64,000 nt of DNA from contig JAGTXZ010000002.1 of assembly GCA_018398575.1 (NCBI GenBank), positions 1,428,501 to 1,492,500 of the forward strand, read 5' to 3'. This document shows positions 22,993-34,919 of the stretch, one piece after another (positions within the stretch are counted from its first letter, which is position 1; every line of letters starts with the position of its first letter). This DNA is from Ampelomyces quisqualis. Its lineage: Eukaryota > Ascomycota > Dothideomycetes > Pleosporales > Phaeosphaeriaceae. The notes beneath the pieces are model-generated. The model saw only the letters and a program-made list of their open reading frames with translations, was not told where the DNA came from and did no database searches. Both the position numbers and the translations under genes were made by a program.

Positions 22993-23513
22993 ATGCGTTA
23001 CTCATTCGCCCTCCTCGCAGCCGTTGCTGCCGCCGCTCCCCAGGTGCAGCCAATCTCTCAGATTAGCGATGGTCAGATCCAGGCTCCTCCTGCCACTCAG
23101 CCTGCGGCCAGCTACCCCGTCGCCATCTCGTCGGCTCCTGCTGTCGTCCCATCGGTGCCCGCCGTCGTCCCATCCCAGGCCAGCTCGGTCGTTGCACCTC
23201 CCGTCGGTATGTTTTTGGCATGAGCCACAATGTACTCCATGACTGAATCACGTGCTAACGCAATTCAACAGTCACTCCCGTAGCCCCCAGTGTCACACCT
23301 GTCGCACCTGTGCCCATGCCCAGCGCCCCTATCGTCCCAGGTGTTAACTCCACCGTTCCTGCTGCCGGCACCGGAGCGTCCAGGACTCCTTCTGCTCCCA
23401 CCAGCGCTACTACCTCCAGTGGCATTCCTCAGTCGACCGGTGCGGCCGTCGCCAACATGGTCTCGTTCGGAGGCCTCGCCCTTGCCGCCGTCGGTGCCGC
23501 TTTCTTCGCATAG
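22993..23513 (+). CDS. Small GPI-anchored, Pro/Ser/Val-rich cell-wall protein
   Basis: Two exons, 22993-23206 and 23272-23513, with a 65-nt intron (GTATGT, GCTAAC branch, CAACAG). The product has 151 residues. It starts with a signal peptide (MRYSFALLAAVAAAAP), continues as Ala/Pro/Val/Ser-rich sequence with repeated VVPS and VAP motifs, and ends in a hydrophobic tail (FGGLALAAVGAAFFA) preceded by small residues (STGAAVANM). This is the pattern of a GPI-attachment signal. There are no cysteines, so it is not a CFEM or hydrophobin-type protein. The likely place is the plasma membrane or cell wall, with O-glycosylation on Ser/Thr. Its exact role is unknown. Confidence 0.82.
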
Positions 23514-24453
23514 ACGATGGACTGCGGTGCGGTTCTTTGGGTCCTTGTTTCATCACGGCGTTACTACCAACAACCCATTGCCGAGGAAACGCAATTGGTG
23601 CCTAATCTTGAGCCCTTTGCGTTCTCGACACACATACATGTTAGAAGGGTTGGCAGCGCTACTTAATCATCACACGGTTTATGGCATCTGGGCAGTGGTT
23701 AGCATTCCAGCTCTAATGGTTACGGCTACGGATCGACATGGCAACGGAGGGCTTATCAATTGTACATCTAGATAGTTCATCACAACCATGAATGGAATAG
23801 GACTGCCGCTGAAAGGCAGTCTTGAACAAACACGTGTGCTCACTCTCTTTCGTCGCCCTTGGTGTCGTGTAGCCTTGCTCTCAGATTCAAGCTCGTTGGG
23901 CTATGCATGTAAGACGAGACGATGCGGCTCGGGAAACTAGACTGTACAGTAGTGTACCTGACGATCCCTCGGCTCCGCGTCACCACATCGGGCATCGAAC
24001 GCTTAGTCACTGCAAGTCGATATTGCAACAAAGTTTTCCTCTGGGTGCCCAGCACCGCGGACTCGATAGACACACTTTGATCGCAGTCCTGCCTGTATTG
24101 CGCATCACACACACATGTTCCTATTGCGTCAGGGTTCAGCGGTGCATTAGCGTCGTCTGAAGAAGCTTAGGTACGCCACGCTAGAAAAGCGATTTCATCT
24201 GCACCTTGTATTGGATTTTTTTTTCGTGCGTGTACGTGTACGTGTACGTGTGCGTGTGCAGTGACGAGGGTCATGTGCATGAGAAGAGGTGCATTGAGCT
24301 TTTGAGTCGACATTGTTGATGGGCATTGTGATGCAGGGGTATGTGGGGGGGGGGGGGGGATGGGTCGAGAGGAGTGTACTTGGTGGACTCGGTGTGTACG
24401 TGCTACAAAGCAAGTTGTTCTGTACATGTGCTTCAACCAAATGTCGTCTGCCT
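23514..24453. other. Convergent 3' region, GPI protein / TRM5
   Basis: A 940-nt spacer between converging genes. It contains an alternating purine-pyrimidine tract with GTACGT units (about 24226-24260) and a run of 15 G at 24345-24359. No gene seen. Confidence 0.4.
24226..24260. repeat. Short GTACGT/GTGCGT tandem repeat
   Basis: About 35 nt of alternating GT-AC/GC units lie in the 3' flank shared by the GPI gene and TRM5. Such alternating tracts are prone to slippage. Confidence 0.6.
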
Positions 24454-25930
24454 CTATCTAAACGCTACTTCCTCTGGTAGTCTGAAGCTGGCGCAGAACA
24501 TTCTCTTCTTGGGCGCTACGTCTCTGACGTCGTGGACATGCACGTCTGGTGTGTCTGGCGTCAGGTCGCACTGGAGCTGCTTTGATATCTCGGCGCATAT
24601 CTCCTTTTTCTCGGCGACGTTGTCGTCACTCTTGGTGCTGAAGCAGTGGACGTGGATCATGGGGAGCTTTTGCGCCGTGTGCGGTGCGAAGAGCTTCTTG
24701 ATGTCATCGACGGGCATGTCTGGCACGTTGGAGTAGAGCCCAATGAAGGAGGGGAGGAAGGTGAGGGCGCTCGCTGGGAGGTTCATGACGTAGTGGGAGA
24801 AGGTGCGCGGTTGTGTCAGTATTCTGTCCGGCTCTGGCTTCTGGCCCGCTGGTGCACTTCTCGAGCCCTTCACCTTGGAGTATATCGGCACCGAGTGTTC
24901 GCTGCGGAGCAAGTCTGCAGCCGACTGTCGAATAAAGTCTGCGCCATGGGTGTTTTGCGGCTGCACAAAGTCTCCGACCTTGTTGATCCTGATGTTGTCG
25001 ACGAGCGACTTGTAGCTCTCGGGGTTGAGGTCGTTGGCCCACACGAAGCACTTCTTCTTCCCCGCTGGCACCGCAAAGGGCCCCACGCCAGCCATGACAT
25101 CGCATATCGCCTCGCCCTCGCGGAACATGGCGCACAGCCGCTCGTGCTCCGTGTGCAGTCGCGTGTTCCAGTACACCTTGGCAAAGTCGAACTTGAAGGT
25201 GCAGCCCTGCTCGCGCAGCTCGACGTTCAGGTCGTCGGGGCCATGCAGCACCTCGTACTGGAACGTGCGGAAGGCATTCTCGGTGCCGACGTTGTCCAGC
25301 TTGTTGATGACGGTGCGCACCATGGGGTTCTTGTCGGCCAGGACAGCCGCGATGAGGTGCTTGTACGGCCAGTAGCGCTCGCGCAGGTTCAGATGGGCGA
25401 CATGGCCGGCCAGCGCGAAGCCCTGGGGAATCTCGTCGTCGTGCGGCGACTCGGGCGGCGGGATGATGGCGCTGGTGATGTCCGAGTAGGTGAAGAAGCC
25501 GTAGTCGAGGCTGAGCTGGAAGGGGACGACGCCCAGGGTACCCGCTTGCTCGAGGTCGCGCAGCTGGGGGCTCCACGTGGTGCGATCTGCCTGCCGTTCA
25601 GCCTCCGCGTGCCAGGACGGCGCGTGCAGCGGCCGACTCACCGCTGGGCACCACCTCCGGCCGCAGCACCAGGCACTTGCTGCCCTTCTGCGCCCAGTGG
25701 GCGTCGGTGTCGGGCCGGATTGGGTCGATGCGGCTGCCGGGCAGCGTGTCGCGGCTTGCGGCGAGCTCTCTGCGGCACCGCGCGATGTCCTTGGGGCTGA
25801 AGATGCGGGCGGCCGACGTGGGGATCGTCTTGTGGAAGAAGCTGCGGTCCAGCACCTGCATCGCCCGGTTGACGGGCGCGCTGAACATGTCGTCAGCGAC
25901 CGTGGGCGAAGGCTGCATGTGCATGGACAT
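24454..25930 (-). CDS. trm5: tRNA (guanine-37-N1)-methyltransferase TRM5
   Basis: Two exons, 25930-25642 and 25586-24454, with a 55-nt intron (donor GTGAGT, branch CTGAAC, acceptor GGCAG). Together they give 473 residues, the normal length for the family. TRM5 methylates N1 of G37 next to the anticodon, using S-adenosylmethionine, in cytosol/nucleus and mitochondria. Visible motifs are NRAMQVLDRSFF near the start, VVPFQLSLDYGFFTY, the catalytic-domain stretch FDFAKVYWNTRLHTEHERL, the SAM-binding loop DVMAGVGPFAVPAGKK, WANDLNPES, and YVMNLPASA, the family's NLP motif. Without the intron, the frame of exon 2 runs upstream to 26208, but that extension is Arg/Ser junk; exon 1 gives the correct domain start (MFSAPVNRAM). 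Its start lies 283 nt from the divergent kinesin gene. Confidence 0.93.
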
Positions 25931-26213
25931 CTCCAGCGCGCACTGTCTGCTGCCTGCGTCGGAGCGGGGGTCCCTTTTTTCGACGTTCCGGGGCTGATGA
26001 TGGTTCTTCCTGCAGGGCCCACCCGCCGTCTATGGAGAAACATCACAACACCACGCGCCGCCAGCACCACGCGCCGCCAACACCGCCGCCTGAGCCGCTG
26101 CACTCGCCCCCGCACGCCGCCAACCTGCCATGAGGGCCCGCAGATCCCGCGCATGACTGCAGTAATCGCCGTCGCCTCTCCAAGCTCCGACTCCGCACTC
26201 GGCCGCATCCACC
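25931..26213. promoter_or_regulatory. Bidirectional promoter, TRM5 / kinesin-3
   Basis: Only 283 nt separate the two divergent start codons, so both promoters must lie here or overlap the opposite gene's 5' end. No clear TATA box seen; GC-rich, with several CACCACGCGCCGCC-like direct repeats around 26045-26080. Confidence 0.5.
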
Positions 26214-29200
26214 ATGGCGTCTGGAGGCGGCAACATCAAGGTCGTGGTCCGCTGCAGGCCCTTCAACGGCCGAGGTACGCCAAGCCCCGGCTCCTACCCG
26301 CTGGTGATTAACGGCAGCCAGAAATCGACCGCAAGGCGCAATGCATCGTGCAGATGAAGGGCGACCAGACCATCATCCAGCCCCCGAAGAACATCGAGGT
26401 CAAAGGAAAGGCTGCCAAAGCTGCCATCGAGGGCGCCAAGACGTTTGCCTTCGACAAGTCGTACTGGTCCTTCGATCGCAACGCCCCACACTATGCTGGG
26501 CAGGACAACCTCCACCAGGATCTGGGGAAACCGCTCCTCGACAATGCCTTCCAGGGATACAACAACTGCATCTTCGCCTACGGCCAGACGGGCTCGGGCA
26601 AGTCCTACTCCATGATGGGCTACGGGCAAGAGTACGGAATCATCCCCAAAATCTGTCAAGACATGTTTGAGCGCATCACCGAGCTGCAGACAGACAAGAA
26701 CCTTGGATGCACCGTCGAAGTCTCATACCTCGAAATCTACAACGAGCGCGTGCGCGATCTCCTCAACCCCTCGAACAAAGGCAACCTCCGAGTGCGAGAA
26801 CATCCGTCCACAGGTCCCTATGTCGAAGATCTCGCGAAACTCGTCGTGCAGTCCTTCTCCGAAATCGAGAACTTGATGGATGAAGGAAACAAGGCCCGAA
26901 CCGTTGCCGCAACGAACATGAACGAAACCTCGTCGCGATCGCACGCCGTGTTCACCCTGACCCTTACTCAGAAGCGCCACGATGTCCAGACTAGCATGAG
27001 TGGAGAGAGAGTCGCAAAGATCAGCTTGGTGGATTTGGCCGGTTCGGAAAGAGCTACGTCTACCGGAGCCACCGGTGCACGTTTGAAGGAAGGTGCAGAG
27101 ATCAACAGGTCCTTGTCCACTTTGGGTCGTGTCATTGCTGCCCTCGCCGACATGTCGAGTGGGAAGAAAAAGACACAAGTACCGTACCGAGACTCCGTGT
27201 TGACGTGGTTGTTGAAGGACTCTCTAGGAGGAAACAGTATGACAGCTATGATTGCTGCCATCTCGCCAGCAGACATCAACTTTGAGGAGACGCTGTCGAC
27301 CCTTCGATACGCTGATTCGGCCAAGCGCATCAAGAACCACGCTGTTGTCAATGAAGACCCGAACGCACGCATGATAAGAGAGCTGCAGGAAGAGCTTGCG
27401 AAGCTTCGTGGACAGCTCACTGGAGGCGGATCAGGTGGCAGTGGTGGCATTGCCGACGAACAATACGCGCCCGGCACACCCCTCGACAAGCAAATTGTTT
27501 CCATCACGCAAGAAGACGGCACAGTCAAAAAGGTTTCGAAAGCCGAGATTGCCGAGCAATTAAACCAATCAGAGAAGCTCTACAAGGATCTAAATCAGAC
27601 CTGGGAGGAGAAGCTCTTGAAGACGGAAGAAATCCACAAGGAGCGTGAGGCTGCCTTGGAAGAGCTCGGTATCAGCATCGAAAAGGGCTTCGTTGGACTC
27701 TCGACCCCCAAGAACATGCCGCATTTGGTCAACTTGAGTGATGACCCGTTGTTGACAGAATGCTTGGTGTACAATCTGAAGCCAGGTACCACCACAGTGG
27801 GCAACTCCGACATCGAAGGCCAAACTGCACAGATACGCTTGAACGGTTCACAAATTTTGGCAGATCATTGCAACTTTGAAAACGTGGATGGAAGAGTGAC
27901 TGTCATACCCAAGGAGACTGCGAGCGTCATGGTCAATGGCGTTCGCATAAAAAAGCCGAGGATCCTCAAGAGTGGACACCGCATTATTCTGGGCGACTTT
28001 CACATTTTTCGCTTCAACAATCCGCAAGAAGCAAGAGCTGAGCGTGCAGAGGTAAGCACCAGTCTGCTTCGTCACTCAGTAACCCCGAGCCAACTTGCTT
28101 CCCCATCGCCTGCACCAAGACCCGGACACGACAGAACCTTTAGTACCATCAGCATTGCGAACTCTGATTTCGACTCCGATAGTCCTAGGGCTGGTTCGCC
28201 AGCACTGTGGCAGCGCGGTCGAGAATCTGAATTCTCATACGCACGTAGAGAAGCCCTCACTGTGCTAGTCGGATCAGACAAGCGAGTCGAAGACCTTGCA
28301 GACGAGGAATTCGATGCACTATTCGAGGATCTGAATCGACTTCGTGAAATACGAAAGCGCCCCGAAAGCCGGATATGGCAGAACGATGATGACATGGATT
28401 CCACATCCTCATATCCTGTAAGAGAGAAGTACGCATCAGGTGGCACAATCGACAATTTCTCGCTTGACACCATGCTGACCATGCCTTCTACGCCGCAACA
28501 CGAAGGAAGCGAGAAGATGCAGGACATGCGAGAAGATATGCAAGAGAGGTTCGATCAGCAAAAGGAGGACTACCAGTCCAAATGGAAGGCTGATGCAGAA
28601 GCCAAAGTAGAATTGGAAGAACTTCGTGCGGCGAAGATCGAAATGGAGAAGCAGATGCAGGCACAGAGAGAGACTTATGAACGTCAGCTGAAGGAACTCG
28701 GTCACGAAACAGCAACGGAAGCAAGTGAAGTCCCAGGATCAGAAGCGCAAGAGAACCAGGAGCGGAATGACAAGCAGCTGAACTTGACGAAAAAAGTTTT
28801 CCAGCAGTGGCGGCGACGTAAATATGTCACCATGGCCGAAACCATACTCCAAAATGCTGCCACCTTGAAAGAAGCCCAGATCATGAGCCAGCAAATGGGT
28901 AAAAGAGTCGTCTTCCAGTTTTGCATTGTCCACGTTGGTCATTGTGTGCCTTCATCCTACGATCTGGTCAACATGGGTATTCCTGGTGAGGAGGACGATT
29001 GCCTTGAGAATGCACCAAAGCCTTGTGTCGGCGTCCGGGTCATCGACTTCAGGAATGAGGTCGTACATCTCTGGTCACTCGAAAAGCTACGGCAACGCGT
29101 CCGACGTATGCACCAGATCAACCAATACATGAACCGACCAGAGTATTCACAGCACTTCAACCCCGAATCCCCATTCTCAGAGCCCTGCATGCCAGAGTTC

Positions 29201-31093
29201 TCGCGCATTGGCGACGTGGATGTTCCGCTTGCTGCGGTCTTCGAATCAAGAGTACGAGACTTCAATCTCGATGTCATTTCGCCGTATACCTCAAATCCCA
29301 TCGGTATAATACACCTCTCTCTAGAACCTTCGTCCGCCGAGGCACCTTCCACGACACTGAAGTTCAACGTTGGTATGCATGAATTCGTGGGCTTTCCGGA
29401 GCGGGAAGGTACCAAAGTACATGCTGTGCTTTTTCTGCCCGGCATCTCTGACGAGAGCGGCGCAACGACGACTACGTGGATCACCGACTTTGACGAAGGT
29501 CCTGTTCGTTTCGAGAGCATGCATAGCATGAGTGTACCGTATCCCAGCCCCCGCGATATCTATCTTCGAGTGTCAATTTTTGCAAAAATTTCTGAGATAC
29601 ATCTCGACAAGCTCTTGAGCTGGGACGACATGCGCGATACTGCCGACAAACCCAAAGAGAAGCGCCGCAACGCACGCTTGCCAGAGTCGGAATTCTATAC
29701 CGAGGATACCCATGACATCTTTTCGCGAATACAAATACACGAGATCACAGACGATGGTACATATCAGCCTGTTGAAGTCACACAGAGCAGCGTCATGGAT
29801 GCCGGCGTCTATCAGCTTCATCAAGGGCTGGCTCGCCGCATCGTAGTGAACCTCACGCACACTTCCGGTGAGACGTTACAGTGGGAGAATGTAAGCTCAA
29901 TGCGCATGGGTCGTATCCGTCTCATCGATGCTTCTGGTAATTCGCCTGGAATTGACTCTCCAGTCAAAGAAGTCCCTATCGATCTGGTTGCGCCGCCAAT
30001 CGTCAGAGATCATGCCGATGGAACCTCGAATGTAAAGTTTGTCGGGCGCTGGGACAGCACGGCGCATGGTTCCTTGCTCCTCGATCGAGCCACACAGGAC
30101 AACTACCGCGTCCAAGCGACACTACTTTTCAACGTCGCGTCTTCAAAACTCGTCGAGCCCATGACGTTTTCTCTCGATCTGGGCATCCAGATACGCAGCC
30201 GGACATTCGTTCGACAAAATTCCCTTTTCGCCCTGGCTGCGTTGTGGAATCCCGTGAAGATCGTCCGCTCCACTGTCGGCATCTTCAATGTCGCCATTCG
30301 TCCCACTTCAGTCAAACGGGCGACGGATCTCTGGAGAATGAATACTCGCGATGATTACATCAAAGGCGAGGAGCAGCTGGCTGGCTGGACCCCTCGTGGT
30401 GTCTCTTTGGTACGCGACTTTATTGATCTTGAAAAGCGTCGCCGTCGCATCGCGGAGATCGAGACAGCTCGCTCAGTCTTGTCTTCCAAAGCGCTGACCG
30501 TTCTTAATCTGGCTTCCACAGACAGGACGTCAGACCTCGATGACATCCAGAAAGCCCTCCTTGAGCGTGTCGTCGGCCTTTGGCAGACCAAAAAGGCGCC
30601 TGCCGAGATCATACTCAATACAACGAATCTTGAGCCCCCATCCAACGGTGCTGCCTTTGCGCCTCGCTCGCTTTCACCGATGCCAGCGCCTACTCCAAGT
30701 CTGACTGCAACTGTGCGTTTCGTATCCAAGAATCCGAATCTCATGAAGTCTTCGTATCTTCTAACTCCTGATCTCACAAACACACGCTGGATCAGACGAT
30801 TCGTCGAACTGCGCAAGCCATACCTACACATTTACTCTACAGATGGGGACGAAATGAACGCAATCAACATCTCCACGGCGCGAGTGGATCACTCACCGCA
30901 GATTGCGCGGTTGTTGAACGGCGCGAGCGGCGTAACCACCACGGGACAAAAAGACACAATCTTCGCTGTCTTCGCGCGAAGCAACACATACATCTTCCGC
31001 GCGAGAAGTGAGAGAGAAAAGATTGAGTGGATTCTGAGACTGGATCAAAGTTACTTCTCGAGCGAGGCAAGTGAGGAAAGCGCGGAGAGTTGA
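26214..31093 (+). CDS. uncA: Kinesin-3 motor (UNC-104/KIF1A type) with FHA and PH domains
   Basis: Two exons, 26214-26274 and 26322-31093. The 47-nt intron (donor GTACGC, acceptor CCAG) joins MASGGGNIKVVVRCRPFNGR to EIDRKAQCIV and completes the motor N-terminus. The product has 1610 residues. The motor domain (about 7-360) has the P-loop GQTGSGKS at 108-115, the switch motifs NETSSRSH and DLAGSE, and the neck at NHAVVNEDPNARMIRELQEEL. A coiled coil follows, then an FHA domain (about 490-590), a kinesin-associated stalk and a PH domain at about 1485-1605 containing TRWIRRFVELRKPYLHIYS. The family moves vesicles and early endosomes toward microtubule plus ends, with PH-domain binding to phosphoinositides. 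Length and order match the fungal UncA group. The alpha-tubulin gene 30 kb away is the track component, but this proximity has no evident meaning. Confidence 0.94.
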
Positions 31094-31994
31094 GTAGGAG
31101 AGAGGCGAAGAGGGAAGTAATTTCTTGTACCTATTTGGATACGCAGATGGATCTTTTTGTGTCAGGCACATGAGCGGCGTTTCGATCTTTCCACGCGACT
31201 TTACAGGGATACCCAAGAGCTATTCTTTCCATGCCCGATGGGCAATGTAGACCAAATTATTCACGGTCTGCATTATAATACATATACTTTGCTGCAGCAT
31301 CACATTCTCCACGCAAACTTCCCACTGCTGTGGCGAAAGATGTACCCTTCATGATGAGATTTGGTGGCTGGACTTTATGGTAATGCGACTCAAAGGTGTG
31401 GAGTGACATGCAACTTGGAGCGAAAGACTGACGCGAATGTGCTGAATCATACTGAATCATACCAAGAGTGCAAGGTACATTAGCTACATAGGCTCAGTTG
31501 GACATTGCAGTCAGCCGACCCAGATAAGCAATGTTTTCGTGCCTTCTGGTTGCGTGTTGCAGGGCGTAGTGAGGCGATCAAGGTTCCCCGGCTTTACTCT
31601 TGATCGTGATATGCATAGCAACAGTTTTTGATCAATTGTGGGCCACGTCAAGCTGGGCACGCATCGTTGGACAAAAGCTATTAAGACATTGTGGCGCAGA
31701 GTCTCATTTGGTGGCATCGCTTACACAGCCCGGATCGACGCCTCGTTCCCGCTGACAGCGAACGAGCAAGGTCAAGCTCATGTCGAGCTCTTCCGTTTCT
31801 TACTACTTACGATAAGCCACTAAGCCCGGTGAGCGCTCAGGGAGGCTACCGCTGTGCATTGGTCACTATAGTCTTGTAAGCTGTGGGCAAGTCCACAACA
31901 TCGCCATGGTTGCATCTTCCAACACGAAAAGTCTCGCTCTTCGCGACATTCGATTCTGGAGGGGTATACTGAGAAAAACAAGCAGAACAAAAAG
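31094..31994. other. Convergent 3' region
   Basis: A 900-nt spacer between the kinesin gene (+) and an unrecognised gene (-). No gene, repeat or RNA seen. Confidence 0.4.
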
Positions 31995-33340
31995 TTACAG
32001 TTCGTCAAATACGCGCAACCGGTCATCATCGGCCTGCAAATTGGAAACACTGGTAGGTACAGGCTTCGGGTTTGCTGTATCCATTTGCGGTCCAACAATA
32101 GCCTCTTTCGCTATGTCCGGTATGGGTGCTTCCATGATCTGTGCTCTCGACGCGAAATCGAGCGCAGGTTTAGGATGCGGAGCGACATTGATCGGCTTGA
32201 ACTGGTGGAAGAGAATCAGGGCGAACATGACCGTGGCTATGGAACCTAGTATACTCCAAAATATTCTGGTGCGACCTGTGTAAAGCAGTGTGAGTAGGTG
32301 CATGTAGGCACGACTTTGAAGAGGCGACGTACGTGTATTCTTGGTTGCCCACTCCTGCTCAGCTTGAGATCGCGCATCGACACGCTCCTTTGCCTTTGCG
32401 AGCCTCTCGGTTAACGAATCCGCTGTCTTCTTGCCAGTCTGTATCCGATCTTCCAGACTCACAATCTGCTGCTGCTGGCTGTCGAAGTTGTCGAAACTGT
32501 CGAACTGGCCTTGTATATCGTCTATTAGCTCCTTCGTGTCCGATTCGAAATTGTCATGCAATTCCTTTGTCAAGCCGGAGAGTTCTTGTAGGGATCCGAT
32601 TGTCTGGCGCAACACGGAAACCTTCTCGAGGATGGAGTAGTACGTATCATCGAGACGACGAGAGGTCTTCAGCGATTTTTCTGAGAGCGACGTCAAGGCC
32701 GCACGAAGATGTCTGATTCCATTGTCAGCATTTCTCTGCCTCATACTGCAGTGCAGTAGAGTGATGGGATCATGTACCTCTCCCTAGCTTCCACTCTCTT
32801 CCGCTCTAGCTCCACATCTTCCGGTCGGAGTGGGCGCCGGGGGGGTATCGCAATGCCCACGTCCCGTGCTTCCTTTCCTGCGACATTTCTGTCTGCGCCT
32901 GGTGCAATACTACCATTCCGACTGTGGCTAGGGCTCGTGTCTTTGCTGCCTCGCGCTTGCCTCAGTAGGTCACCAAAGCTGGTAGGCGGCTGTAACTGAA
33001 TGGCAGACTGCACGACGTCTTTCGCATGGCGGCGGCCGGAGCTGTGGCCATGTTCCTTGTCGCGACGGCTGCTGTGGTGATGATGTCGGTGCGACGTGCG
33101 CCTGTCGTGTCTTGATGGCTTCTCGTCGCTGTCGGCAGTCGCGGCTGCATTCACACGAGATGCGGACGGCGCATGGTAGAGGTTCGGGCGGAACGGCGGG
33201 TGGACGGCGGGTCCTGTATGCAACATGGGCGTGCCGGCCATGTCATGGTGGTGGTCAGGTGTAGAAGTTTGGTTGTTGCGTAACGCATCTTGATACCCTC
33301 GGTAGCCGCTTCCAACCTTCAACCGTGCACCGTCAAGCAC
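31995..33340 (-). CDS. Coiled-coil protein with one C-terminal transmembrane helix, function unknown
   Basis: Three exons: 33340-32778, 32733-32333 and 32275-31995, with introns of 44 and 57 nt. The product is 414 residues. The first 140 residues are disordered and His/Arg/Ser-rich (runs such as HRHHHHSSRR). SFGDLLRQARGS follows, then a helical region of about 150 residues (HLRAALTSLSEKSLKTSRRLDDTYYSILEKVSVLRQ...) predicted as coiled coil. A membrane helix (RIFWSILGSIATVMFALILFH) comes next and a 70-residue acidic tail ends the protein. The layout recalls membrane-anchored tethers or SNARE-like proteins, but I see no SNARE zero-layer motif and do not assign a family. The 57-nt intron has no in-frame stop, so retention would insert 19 residues before the helix. 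The exon 1 start is tentative. Confidence 0.7.
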
Positions 33341-33813
33341 TCCAGAAATACATGTGAAAGCATGCTATGGGTGCACTGCGCGCCGCACTATCGTCTTGAT
33401 CGCATAACACGGGGCAGATGCACGACTCTCGCACGCAAATGGCCAACCAGCTTGGAATTCATTCCGCTTGTACACGGGTATATTACTCACGGTACGTCAA
33501 ATACAAGAATCAGAAGGTCCGACCGTTCTGCTCTGGAGTATCGGCGCAAACCACATGTCTAATCTTGGTCTCCCCATTGCTTGCGCCCAGCACCATGGAC
33601 ATCATGTCCAACCGAAAAGATCCCGCGACGCAGGGCATCGCCCACGACGGAGAGCCAGATCTCCATTCCGTCTGCGTCCCTAGAGCGCGCCATCGTGTGC
33701 GGGCTCGGAAGCTCAGGATCCCCAAAAATCCTCTCCTCGTTTGAACGCCATCCACGCCAAGTTTCGCGTAGAGTTCGCGCGCATTTTCACAGTATTGCGA
33801 TCGTTGCACAAGC
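33341..33813. other. Intergenic region
   Basis: A 470-nt spacer between two minus-strand genes, holding the promoter of the coiled-coil/TM gene and the CGR1 3' UTR. Nothing else seen. Confidence 0.4.
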
Positions 33814-34282
33814 TCAAGACTTCAACATCTTGTTGCGCTTCTCTCTCCTCTTCAAGCGCTCGACGCGCCTCTTGTGCATCTTCTCCTCCATCTTCGCGAA
33901 TCGCTCTCGCTCCTCCTTGGCTGCGCGCTTAGTTCGGATAGCATCGACTCGTCGCTGTATGACAATCAGTCCTGTCTTCTTCACGAGGTGGGCCAACAAC
34001 GCACCTGGCGCTCGGCTTCCTTCTCTTCCTTCAGCTCCTTCTCTTTGGCTTTGTTGGCCGCAAGGGCCTTTCTCTCCAATGTGCGCTTGTCCCACGAAGT
34101 CTGGTTGGCTCGGGGTCTGAAGGCGGTCTTGTTGTCGTGCCATTGCTTGCCTGCAAAGGGTCGGGTCAGTCTGTGAGACCTCGAGGGGATCCAATAGATG
34201 CAGGTGTACCATTCTTTTTCATCCCCTTGACAGAGCTCACTGCATCTGCAGTGGGGTTCTGGACTTCTACTGCTTCCGACAT
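33814..34282 (-). CDS. cgr1: rRNA-processing protein CGR1
   Basis: Three short exons: 34282-34210, 34150-34005 and 33954-33814, with introns of 59 and 50 nt. The product has 119 residues, the usual size for Cgr1. This nucleolar protein is needed for 60S ribosomal subunit assembly and pre-rRNA processing. Recognisable family blocks are GKQWHDNKTAFRP (after the first intron), the long basic helix ALAANKAKEKELKEEKEAERQ, then RRVDAIRTKRAAKEERERF and MHKRRVERLKRREKRNKML near the end. Each junction falls in the middle of a conserved block and restores it, which supports the splice model strongly. No domain beyond the charged single helix is expected. Confidence 0.93.
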
Positions 34283-34919
34283 GTTGAAGGTGCTGCTTGC
34301 TGAAGAGCTCGAACATGCCGGCGAAAGAAAAGTTTAGCCGATATCGATAGCTAGTTTGCGCTAGGGCGACTAGGCTCGGTTTTCCCCGCGCAAAGCGAGA
34401 ACGAGACTGAAATGAGGCATCTTATCTGATCCAGATTGGCTTCTTCGCATGCGCGCCTTTTGTTCGTCACACTTGATTTTCAGGTCGCACCTCACATCTC
34501 GCAGGCGCTGTGTGCCGCTATTGTCATTCCGAATTGCAGCAGGGTTTTCATAGGCTATTCAAATCCTGCGTCCTTGCACAAGATTGGGCGCCAACTCGTA
34601 TTCGCGCATTCACCCCCCTGGTCTTGGTGCATTCACCCAGTCCACCAACGTCACACACCTGTGACTCGCTGCAAACTTTCCAACCGAGATTCTGTCCTAC
34701 CTCGCGCTTCCCTCTTCACCCGTTCACGAGCACCGACCGCACCGAAATCCGGAAATCCACCCTAGGTCTATGTCCTGAGCAACGAGCCACGTCCTCCTCA
34801 CCGCCTACTCGACTCTGCACACACTATAATGATACACGCTTCATGACACGCATTGGACGACCAGTGTCCATAAATACGATAAACAAGATACAGCAGCATC
34901 ATATATCCAAAGTCGATCT
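34283..34919. promoter_or_regulatory. Divergent promoter region, CGR1 / ornithine carrier
   Basis: 637 nt between divergent start codons; should hold both promoters. No clear operator or extra gene seen. Confidence 0.4.

Noticed and set aside
24646..25800. 384-codon open frame on the plus strand across TRM5
   Set aside because: Antisense to the conserved methyltransferase domain, with no recognisable domain of its own.
25931..26208. N-terminal extension of the TRM5 exon 2 frame to 26208
   Set aside because: The frame upstream of 25586 encodes Arg-rich sequence without conservation; splicing to the exon at 25930-25642 yields the known TRM5 start region.
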